Shown here: positions 18,673 to 26,835 of the stretch, piece after piece
Layout of the letters: the number at the start of each line of letters is the position of its first letter
How positions within the stretch are numbered: position 1 is the stretch's first letter
Assembly: GCF_029223285.1 (NCBI RefSeq)
Contig: NZ_JARHUJ010000002.1
Coordinates: 496,001-560,000, forward strand
Direction: 5' to 3'
Length of the DNA stretch: 64,000 nucleotides
Source of the DNA: Paraflavitalea sp. CAU 1676
GTDB taxonomy: Bacteria; Bacteroidota; Bacteroidia; Chitinophagales; Chitinophagaceae
Made by a program: the position numbers and the translations under genes
The notes under the pieces: generated by a model
What the model was told of the DNA's origin: nothing
The model's database searches: none
The model's input: the letters and a program-made list of their open reading frames with translations, nothing else

Positions 18673-21600
18673 TTAGTCTTTCAGAAACCTTGCCACCTGT
18701 TTCTCCTGGTGCTCGTCGATATACTGCAGGAAGTAGATGCCCGCAGGCTGTTTGGCCACATTGATCTCGAGCAGGTTATTGCCGGTGTTGAATCGTGCGG
18801 ACTGGCGGTGCACGATCCTGCCCGCCGCGTCAACGACCACTAGCTGACTGGCAAAGGCTCTTTCTGCGCGCAGGAACAACGTAACCTGGTCGCGTGCCGG
18901 GCTGGTTACATACTGCAATCCACTGCGGGTGGCGTCGCCTATAACGACCCTTACCATTTTTGAATACGAGTAACGGCCATCAAGATCCACTTGCTTTATG
19001 CGGTACCATGCCGTGGTATAGGGCACGCTACGGTGGAGGAAGGAATAGTGCTGCTCCAGGTCAGTAGTGCGGGCGCCGGGTACACGGCCAAGTTCTGTAA
19101 AGTCGGCCCCATTGGGAGATACTTCAACAGCGAAATACTCATTGTCCGTTTCATTGGTCGTTGACCACGAGATCAGGTTATCGCGCCCCTTGTTCTCTGC
19201 GCTTACGGAAAGCCAGGTGACCGGCAAGGCCAGGTTCGAACTAACCGCAAAAGGTGAGAAACTGGTAAAGCCCGATCTGCTGAGCGTATAAGGATCGCTG
19301 CCACTGGCCGACAAGCTACTGGAACCATATTCCCAACCGCCTGTCCAGAAGTGTGCCAGCCGGCTTACAGACCGCAGGAAGGCCGGCAGTTCAAGTACAC
19401 CTGGCCACTGCAATGTGATGGTAGCGTTGGAGCCGCCCGGTACCGCTTCACTGACCAGCCAGGTAGCATCCACAGCACCATTGGTAATCACACCGCCCGT
19501 TTCGCCCTGCGTATAAGCATGGTCAAGCACACGCACCGAAATATTGTCGGTAGTGGCTCCACCAGCCTGTGCCACAGTAGCCGGTATAAAATGATTGGCT
19601 GTACCCACCGGATAGGTTTTCGTACTGCCTCCGTTGATCGTTTGCACCAGCGCGCCGGAATTGTCAGCTACCAGGTAATTGGTAGCGTTGGCGCCCGTAA
19701 CACTGGCAGCCGTGCCCAACGTAAGGTTGTTATTCTTCAACCACAGACGGCCGCTGGTAAACGTAAGTGTGCCATTGATCGTAACGGGGCTGGCCAGCAC
19801 CGAAGGGCCGCTGCCTTTGTTGATGGTGAGGTTGCTGAAGGCGCCACTCGAAGCGATATACTGCGTGTCGACGCCATTCAGCTGAATGGTAGTGCCTGTA
19901 TTGGTGTAGGTGCCACTGGTCATGTTCCAGTCGCCCCCCAGCAGGTGGGTAAAATTGCCGCCTGTAAAAGTACCATTGCTTAGGTTGAAGTCATGCAGCA
20001 AGGTAAGGGCAGCTCCAGGTGTCTTGATGCCTGCAGCCGATACGGTTAAGTTGCCATAGATAACATTGGTGGCAATGCTTTGCGTAGAGCCGGCATAGTC
20101 GACCGTGCTGAGGGTGTCGAGTACGTATGAATCAAAAACAGGTAAGGTATTCGTGCCGCCAATCTTTAGCGTGGCACTGTCTTCGATCAGCAACTCTCCG
20201 AGGTCAACCGCATCCTGGGTAAGTGTAAAGGTGCCGATATCAAAAGTGCCGCGGCTGATGCGAACGCTGCTGATGTCGGCCAGGTTGCGCGCCAGCGTTA
20301 CAGGGATATTGTATCCTTTGTTGATGATCACCTGGGCAATGTTCGAAGGGTTGGTAGTGCCGCCAATACTGCCCGGTGTATTGCCCGTCATCACCAATTC
20401 TCCTTCCGTAGCGTCGATCGTTCCATTATTGGTGAAATCGTGCGAAACCTGAAAGTTATTGTTTGCGGTAGCATTACCGGTAATGGTGAAGTTGTAGAAG
20501 TTGGTACCGGGACTGCCCGTGAGGAGGCCCGTTGCGGAGGTCATGATGAAAGTAGATGTGCCACCGTTCAAAATGCCATTGCTCTCAATATTGCCGCCAA
20601 CCGTATAGGTGTTGGCACCCGCATTGAAGATTGCATCACTGTTGACGGTGAAGTTGCCATTCATCGTCCAGCCCGTGGGTGGCGTAATCCCGGCCGTACT
20701 TTCAATATCCACATGCTGCAGCGAAGTGGGCGTGCCTTGCAGGGTAATGACGCCAGAACCATCGAGGATCAAGGTTCCGGTACTTGAAAAGGAACTACCC
20801 ACATTGACGGTGACTGCAGTGGCTGGATCGAATAACAATACCCCCGAACTGGTTACCGAGCCATTGTTGGTGAAATTACCTTTAATGGTGTGGGTAAGTG
20901 AGCCGCCATTGAACGAGGCACCGCTACCGATGGAGAAATTGCCCAGTACCAGCCAATTCACACTGGGGTTAACCCCGCCGGTATTGTTGATATTAAGATT
21001 AGCGTAAGTGGGCGTACTGGTCGAGTTTAAAATAGGAGAAACCGTGCCGTTGAAGTTGATGACACCCGATGAGTTGGAGACGAGCGCATTGAGAAAGCGG
21101 ATCGTTTGTTGTGTAGTGCCGCTAAAGGTAGTGACCCCATTGCTGATCAAACTGCCACTATTGATAAGATCGCCGCTTACCGTTGCATTGCCTGCCCCTC
21201 CGTCATAACTACCGGTACTGGTAACATTCAGTAAGCCATTGTAAGTGATATCACTTCCGCTCACGGCATAACTTCCATATACCGTAACCCGGTTAAAGGT
21301 GGTATTGCCGCTGATGGTTTTGGACGAACCAAGCAGCAACACAGTACTGGTAGCGGGCGCGAAAGTGCCATTGTTGACCCAGTTACCGTTAAGGCCGATA
21401 TTATAAGTGGCGCCATTAAAAGTAGCCCCGCTGCCAATCGTTAAGTTGCCATTCACGGTAGTATTGCCCGCCAAAGTTTTGGTGCCACCGTTGGATAGCT
21501 GCAGGTTGCCATAATTAACACCTGTAACCGATTGGGCGGAAGCTGCATTGTAATTGACGGTGCTGCCTGCGTTGATATTGTAGGTAGTATAATTGCCTGG

Positions 21601-24600
21601 GAAGTTGGCCGCGCCGCCTACGGTGAGGGTGGCGCCCGCGCCGAGGGTGAACGTGCCGCCGGGCGCACTTCGCGACGCACTGAAGCTGCCTATATCGAAA
21701 CTGCCTGTTGTGACAGCCAGATCATTGTTGATCGTGCTGATACCGGTAAGGGTAGCCGTACCTCCGCTCTTGGTGATCGTGAGGTTATAGAAAGGTGACG
21801 CGGAAACTGACTGCGCTCCGCTGCCATTGAGCAATACCGTGCTGTTGGCAGGCATGAAAGTACCGCCGTTGCTCCAATTGCCTCCCGTGGTGAGGGTAAT
21901 ATTACCCGCACTCAGTATGCTGCCGGCATTGATGGTAGCGTTGCCGGTTACGGAGGTGTTGGCATTTAGATTCAGCGCGCCGCCCTGCAACAGAAAGTTG
22001 CCTGCAATAGTGGTGGCCGTAGCTGCTGCAGCAATGCCCCCGCTTTTGTTGATGGTTAGGTTATTGTAACCCAGACCGGCAACAGTTTGCGCATTGGCGC
22101 CATTGTAAACAACAGTCCCTGTTCCCGGCGTAAAGGTGCCACTGCTATAAGTGTAATTGTTGCCGATGGCCAACGTTCCACTGCCGGCGAAAGTAACATT
22201 GGCGCCGCCCGATTGAGTGAGATTACCAGTTACACTTACATAGCCGGTGCCGATGGATAAATTGATGGCATGCCCTGCGGTGCCATCACTCAGCGTAAGA
22301 TCGCCATTTACGTTGATGGCCTGGCCGCCTGCGTTGATGGTGTGCGTATTGTTGGCAGCCCACATGCCGCCGATATTACCAGCAGTGGTGAGAGAGCCGC
22401 CGGCATTAAGGGTAAGGGTAGCAGCCTGGGCACTGCCAAACAAAATGCCTTTGGCATTGGCAGCCGTGCCGATAGCGGGTTGATTGGTGAAAGCAACAAC
22501 ACCGATTTCAACAATATCGTTGGCGGTGGGTACGGCGCCCGGGCTTCCCTGAATAGCTGTCCAGTTCCCGGGGGTATTCCAGTCGCTGCTGGCAGCACCC
22601 GTCCATCGGGTTACATTGGGCGCATCAGAAAGCGTCCACCGGGTGTCAATATTGGAGAGGCCACCCAACTCTACATAATTATTGGTCGTGTTGTTGGTAG
22701 TCTTACCCACATTGGCCCAGGCGCTTCCTGCATAATTCCACAATGGCATACTTGATTCCGCATTGCCATTCAGTTCATCATCTTCATAGTGAAGCCTGAG
22801 CGTGGCCGTATAGGTACCCGAAGGGATGGAAATATTATAAACCCGGTTGATGGAACTGCCAAAAGGGAAATCTCCCAGAGCACCCGGGGTTACCGCTACC
22901 GTAACATTGGTCACCGGCACCGTGATGGAGTTGAACGTGATCGTATTGTTGGGGCTTTCAAAGGCATAGGTTGTGCCGGCCACAAAAGCATGCAGTCGTT
23001 GAATAATACCGGTGATAATGCCGTTACCGTTCCTGGTATTGGTGATGGTAAGGGTATTGGCACCTGTACGCACAATGCCCGAAGTCATATTGATGATGGC
23101 GGCGGTGGTACCGTTCAGTAACTCAACAACAGTGGTCGGAGATGTCTTATTGATCGTAAGGGTGTTGAACGTATTGGTGCCTGATATGGAGGCGGGGGAT
23201 GTGCCGGTTAGTGCGATCGTGCCGAGGCCCGCAACAAAACTACCCTGGTTGCTCCAGTTGCCCTGCACGGTATGAATGCTTCCGCCGGCAGCGAAGGAGG
23301 CGCCAAGTCCGATGGAAAAGTTGCCATTGGTGGTAATAGCGCCGCCGGCTGTTTTTGCGCCAGTGTTCGTTAGTTGGAGGTGGTGATAAGTGCCTCCGTT
23401 CACGGATTGTGGAATGGTGCCATTGAAGTTGACCGTGTTGGGTATAGTGGCCGTAACATTCAAGGTGCCGGCAGTAACCGTGTAAGCACCTGCAATACCC
23501 AGCGTAGCATTGGCTGCCAGTTGCAGGGAAGTTCCATTCAGTGTAACATTAAATAGGTTGGCGGTGCCATTTACCGTAGAGGTGCCGGCGAAAGTAACGG
23601 TACCAGCGGTGGCAGTGACGCTGCCACCTACATCGAGGCCGCTATTGATGGTAAAGTTCACGGCGGTAGTAACCGATCCCGGGATCGACAGGGTAGCAAA
23701 TGTTTTGGTGCCGGCGCCACTGATCGTTTTGCTGGCGCCATTCATGGTGAACGTACCGGCCGTTTGGTTCAGTGTACCGGCTACAGCGAGATTGCCGGTT
23801 ACAGTGAGCGTGCTTGCTGTGGTGATGCTGCCGGATACGGTGAGGTTGTCGAGCGTAATGCCGGTGCCGCTGACGGTTTTGGAGGTGCCGGATAGGGTAG
23901 TAGTGCCTCCCGGCAGATGGGTGAACACGCCGGCCCCTGTAGTGCTGAGATCGCCCGACAAATTGAGACTGGTCGCGGCCGCTGCTGTAATGTTCGAAGC
24001 GGCCAGGTTGAGATTGTAAAAGTTCTGTGCGCCGCTGCCGCTCACCACCGTACCCGCACCATTGAGCGTAATGGTACTGGTATTGCCGGTAAACGTGCCG
24101 TTGTTGGTCCAGTTGCCGGAGACGATATGCGTGGCACTACCGCCGTTAAAAGTGGTAGAAGCGCCAATGCTGACCTGTCCGTTGATGGTCAGTGCGGCGC
24201 CGGCTGTAAAAGAAACCGCGGTTCCTGTGCCAATGGCACTGGTAAGGTTGCCGGCAATGGTGAACGGCGTTGCCGGAAATGTTTTGGTGACTGAGCCACC
24301 CGAGCTGGTCAGCAAGAGGTTCCCATAAGTCAGTGCGGCCACCGTTTGTGCGGTACCACTGTATTCAACGGTGCTGGTGAGGCCCAGGTTCTTCGTGGCA
24401 TAGTTGGCGGGGAAAGAATTGGTGCCACCTATTTTTAAGGCTGCGCCGTTCAGTACGGTAAAAGTGCCGCCAGTTGTGGTGGCCCCTCTGTTGGCGGTAA
24501 AACTGCTCAGGTCCAGCGTGCCAGCTGCCACATAGATATTTCCATACGCGGCGGCACTGGAGGCGAGCGAGGTCAGGTTGCCGGCAAGTGTTTTCGTGCC

Positions 24601-25368
24601 GGATCCGCTGATGCGTAAAGTACCATAAGTATAGGAATTGCTGACAGTTTGATTGCCGGCGGCCGCATATTCAACGGTGCTGCCGGCATGCAGGGTGGTA
24701 GTACCTGTTATGGTATAATTGGCGGCGAAGGTGGCGGCATTGACCTTCAACAGCGAATTGATATCCGTCGTTAAAGCACCGGCAGTAGCCAGGAAGCCGG
24801 CACCGGTACCCGGATCAAAGGTTCCTTTTACAGTGAGCAGACTACTGGAGCCGGTCACATTAACTGCGCGACCTAAGGTAACTACGCTGCCCGCATTAAC
24901 CGTCAGTCGCCTGTACGTAGTGGTAACGCTGCCGCCAATTATTTGCGCAATGCCTGCCATTACAGTGAGCGAACTGGTGGTGGTAGCTGCATACACGCCA
25001 TTGTTGGTCCAGTTGCCGGTAAAGGTAACCGTTCCTTTGCCGTGCGACATCGTACCGTTGCTGTTGATGAGGATGGCCCCCGAAACTGTGAGGTTGCGGC
25101 TGATGGTCAAAGTAGATGCTTTAGTGCCGCCAAGTGTAAGCGACCTGGCTGTTGCCGATCGGGAAATGAGTGGCTGAAAGGAGCCCGTAAAATTCGCGTC
25201 GCCAATGATGGCATCTTTGGTAGAGGACGGGATGCCGTTGGTCCAGTTGGAAGTGCTTCGCCAGGAGCTGCTGTAGGTTCCTTTCCAACTGGTAGATTGT
25301 GCAAATAATAGAGTAGGGCAAAGCAATAGCATGCTTAGCACCCTTAGCAGCGTGTAAATGTTCACCAT
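18673..25368 (-). CDS. Giant repetitive secreted protein with T9SS C-terminal sorting domain
   Basis: A 2231-residue protein predicted to be exported by Sec, then across the outer membrane by the type IX system. A signal peptide (about 1-24, ending LLFAQ) is followed by a module SWKGTYSSSWRSTSNWTNGI; a second copy of this module (RWTGAASSDWNTPGNW) occurs near residue 920. Most of the chain is imperfect repeats rich in Thr, Ser, Asn and Gly, with units of the kind GNWTNNGTF...VLLNGSGAQSVS...YNLTI, which should fold as a right-handed beta-helix. At least eight GNW/NNG units are visible. The last ~200 residues hold a fibronectin-like part (WYRIKQVDLDGRYSYSKMV) and a type A sorting domain ending GIYFLQYIDEHQEKQVARFL. 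Probable surface adhesin or matrix protein; ligand unknown. Confidence 0.9.
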   Translation of the reverse strand: MVNIYTLLRVLSMLLLCPTLLFAQSTSWKGTYSSSWRSTSNWTNGIPSSTKDAIIGDANFTGSFQPLISRSATARSLTLGGTKASTLTISRNLTVSGAILINSNGTMSHGKGTVTFTGNWTNNGVYAATTTSSLTVMAGIAQIIGGSVTTTYRRLTVNAGSVVTLGRAVNVTGSSSLLTVKGTFDPGTGAGFLATAGALTTDINSLLKVNAATFAANYTITGTTTLHAGSTVEYAAAGNQTVSNSYTYGTLRISGSGTKTLAGNLTSLASSAAAYGNIYVAAGTLDLSSFTANRGATTTGGTFTVLNGAALKIGGTNSFPANYATKNLGLTSTVEYSGTAQTVAALTYGNLLLTSSGGSVTKTFPATPFTIAGNLTSAIGTGTAVSFTAGAALTINGQVSIGASTTFNGGSATHIVSGNWTNNGTFTGNTSTITLNGAGTVVSGSGAQNFYNLNLAASNITAAAATSLNLSGDLSTTGAGVFTHLPGGTTTLSGTSKTVSGTGITLDNLTVSGSITTASTLTVTGNLAVAGTLNQTAGTFTMNGASKTISGAGTKTFATLSIPGSVTTAVNFTINSGLDVGGSVTATAGTVTFAGTSTVNGTANLFNVTLNGTSLQLAANATLGIAGAYTVTAGTLNVTATIPNTVNFNGTIPQSVNGGTYHHLQLTNTGAKTAGGAITTNGNFSIGLGASFAAGGSIHTVQGNWSNQGSFVAGLGTIALTGTSPASISGTNTFNTLTINKTSPTTVVELLNGTTAAIINMTSGIVRTGANTLTITNTRNGNGIITGIIQRLHAFVAGTTYAFESPNNTITFNSITVPVTNVTVAVTPGALGDFPFGSSINRVYNISIPSGTYTATLRLHYEDDELNGNAESSMPLWNYAGSAWANVGKTTNNTTNNYVELGGLSNIDTRWTLSDAPNVTRWTGAASSDWNTPGNWTAIQGSPGAVPTANDIVEIGVVAFTNQPAIGTAANAKGILFGSAQAATLTLNAGGSLTTAGNIGGMWAANNTHTINAGGQAINVNGDLTLSDGTAGHAINLSIGTGYVSVTGNLTQSGGANVTFAGSGTLAIGNNYTYSSGTFTPGTGTVVYNGANAQTVAGLGYNNLTINKSGGIAAAATATTIAGNFLLQGGALNLNANTSVTGNATINAGSILSAGNITLTTGGNWSNGGTFMPANSTVLLNGSGAQSVSASPFYNLTITKSGGTATLTGISTINNDLAVTTGSFDIGSFSASRSAPGGTFTLGAGATLTVGGAANFPGNYTTYNINAGSTVNYNAASAQSVTGVNYGNLQLSNGGTKTLAGNTTVNGNLTIGSGATFNGATYNIGLNGNWVNNGTFAPATSTVLLLGSSKTISGNTTFNRVTVYGSYAVSGSDITYNGLLNVTSTGSYDGGAGNATVSGDLINSGSLISNGVTTFSGTTQQTIRFLNALVSNSSGVINFNGTVSPILNSTSTPTYANLNINNTGGVNPSVNWLVLGNFSIGSGASFNGGSLTHTIKGNFTNNGSVTSSGVLLFDPATAVTVNVGSSFSSTGTLILDGSGVITLQGTPTSLQHVDIESTAGITPPTGWTMNGNFTVNSDAIFNAGANTYTVGGNIESNGILNGGTSTFIMTSATGLLTGSPGTNFYNFTITGNATANNNFQVSHDFTNNGTIDATEGELVMTGNTPGSIGGTTNPSNIAQVIINKGYNIPVTLARNLADISSVRISRGTFDIGTFTLTQDAVDLGELLIEDSATLKIGGTNTLPVFDSYVLDTLSTVDYAGSTQSIATNVIYGNLTVSAAGIKTPGAALTLLHDFNLSNGTFTGGNFTHLLGGDWNMTSGTYTNTGTTIQLNGVDTQYIASSGAFSNLTINKGSGPSVLASPVTINGTLTFTSGRLWLKNNNLTLGTAASVTGANATNYLVADNSGALVQTINGGSTKTYPVGTANHFIPATVAQAGGATTDNISVRVLDHAYTQGETGGVITNGAVDATWLVSEAVPGGSNATITLQWPGVLELPAFLRSVSRLAHFWTGGWEYGSSSLSASGSDPYTLSRSGFTSFSPFAVSSNLALPVTWLSVSAENKGRDNLISWSTTNETDNEYFAVEVSPNGADFTELGRVPGARTTDLEQHYSFLHRSVPYTTAWYRIKQVDLDGRYSYSKMVRVVIGDATRSGLQYVTSPARDQVTLFLRAERAFASQLVVVDAAGRIVHRQSARFNTGNNLLEINVAKQPAGIYFLQYIDEHQEKQVARFLKD

Positions 25369-25735
25369 GGATCAGTGTTTTTTATTGTGCAGATACCTAC
25401 GGAGAAAGGGTCGGAGTATGGTAGGAAAGTGCATGCACATGACGTGCCGATCACTCACCAGTTATATGTCGGTGTAAATAAAAGTTGACGAACTTGCTAC
25501 TAATTGAATGGGGCTGCAATAAACCAACAACGGTTATGATTGGGAAGAGGCGCTTTGTTGTATAAATGTAAATAAATCAGGCATTCGTTATTCAACACCA
25601 ACCATTATTTTTTTATTGCAACAATATATTGAACGGATTCGGGTACTGGTACGATGAATGGTCAGTTGTAGGAGTGATCTGATTCAGGTATATGAAAGTT
25701 GCGTGGCTGGTCGTATGCGTGATCGGATTTGGGTA
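25369..25735. repeat. Intergenic region with three degenerate 17-bp iterations
   Basis: This 367-bp gap between two minus-strand genes has no convincing gene. It shows CGGATTCGGGTACTGGT at 25634-25650 and CGGATTTGGGTACTAGT at 25724-25740 (2 mismatches), with a weaker relative starting CTGATTCAGGTA at 25679. Spacing is about 45 bp, close to four helical turns, and the last unit overlaps the stop of the downstream gene. The promoter of the giant T9SS gene must also lie here, but no clear consensus was found. Confidence 0.4.
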
Positions 25736-26734
25736 CTAGTGAACGCCATACCCGATCATGATCTTTTTTACCAGGGCAATGCGTTCTCTCAAAAATCCGG
25801 TATTGAAGAAGTGAGTGGAGAAATCATCGAAGTTTTCATAGTGAAAACCCAGGTAAAAGATCCAGAAACAAAAATTAAGGTAGGGGATCGCCTGTACCTC
25901 TTCATTGCTTAATGGACGATACTCTCTGTATGTATTCACAAACAAATCGAAAGCCACATCTGCTTCGTCGCGTGTCATGCGACCCATTACCGTGTACAAA
26001 GCAAAATGAACCCAATAGGTCATGAGGTCGTTGACGAGCCAGCCATGGCCGGCAAAGTCGAAGTCGAAAAAGGTAAGTTCGTTCTCTTCACCGAAGTGAA
26101 AGTTTTTGGGCATAAAGTCGTAATGGCAATAGCCAGCCGCAAAAGTGTCGGCGTGCAGGCTATTCAGTTTGTTCATCACGAGCTGTGCCGTATCCTGGAT
26201 ATATTGGTATTCATCCGGGAGTTCATGAAAGGCGGGCGCCAATAGTTGGATGGGATTAATAAGTATGGACTCGTAATTATATATGGGGCGTGTATGGGAT
26301 AGCTTTATACTTGAGCTGATGTTGTGCACCCTGGCCATTTCCCGGGCTGTAAGGATGATCTGCTCAGTGGTGGGCTTAAGGGAAGGCTTGCCTTCAGCAT
26401 AGCTAAACAATACGCCATAGCGAGTACCCTCTGCCGCTTGAAAAGTTTGGATTTGATGGCCTTCCCGATCAGCAATGGGATAGGAGACACGCGCACTTCC
26501 TTCCTTCAAAATATTTAGCAGCTCCACCTCGCCTTTTATCTGCTCTAGGCTGCGGTGCATGTCCCGGTAAATCTTCAATATGAACTTGCCACCCTGTCCT
26601 TCGATCTTATAAGTATCGCTTACACCACGCAAAAGGTATTGGCAGGTAGCACCTTTCAGGTTATACTGATTGGCAACAAAATTACCCAGGGCTTGGGCGC
26701 TCAACGTAGAGTATTGCGTAGGGAAGATGTTCAT
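25736..26734 (-). CDS. APH-fold phosphotransferase (small-molecule kinase)
   Basis: A cytoplasmic ATP-dependent kinase of the aminoglycoside-phosphotransferase/choline-kinase fold, 332 residues from the ATG at 26734; the earlier start at 26785 adds an untypical leader. The N-lobe carries GVSDTYKI and the ATP-contacting lysine in FILKIYRD. The catalytic loop HYDFMPKN (His204, Asp206, Asn211) matches HxDxxxxN, and FFDFDFAGHG supplies the metal-binding Asp. The family includes homoserine kinase ThrB-II, SrkA and true aminoglycoside kinases. Nothing in the neighbourhood names the substrate, so it should not be called a resistance gene. Confidence 0.85.
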   Translation of the reverse strand: MNIFPTQYSTLSAQALGNFVANQYNLKGATCQYLLRGVSDTYKIEGQGGKFILKIYRDMHRSLEQIKGEVELLNILKEGSARVSYPIADREGHQIQTFQAAEGTRYGVLFSYAEGKPSLKPTTEQIILTAREMARVHNISSSIKLSHTRPIYNYESILINPIQLLAPAFHELPDEYQYIQDTAQLVMNKLNSLHADTFAAGYCHYDFMPKNFHFGEENELTFFDFDFAGHGWLVNDLMTYWVHFALYTVMGRMTRDEADVAFDLFVNTYREYRPLSNEEVQAIPYLNFCFWIFYLGFHYENFDDFSTHFFNTGFLRERIALVKKIMIGYGVH

Positions 26735-26835
26735 GATAAAAGGATAGGTGGGGCGCGAATGTAGGGAAAAGGGGGCAAAATGCAAACAGGCGACATCGTA
26801 AGGTGCCGCCTGTTCAATTTATGGTGAATATGTCT

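Noticed and set aside
19351-25308. Many plus-strand frames rich in Val, Pro and Ala inside the giant T9SS gene
   Set aside because: They mirror the Thr/Gly/Asn repeats of the minus-strand gene and have no independent support.
25736-26734. Antibiotic resistance gene (aminoglycoside phosphotransferase)
   Set aside because: Only the general kinase fold is visible; nothing marks aminoglycoside specificity.
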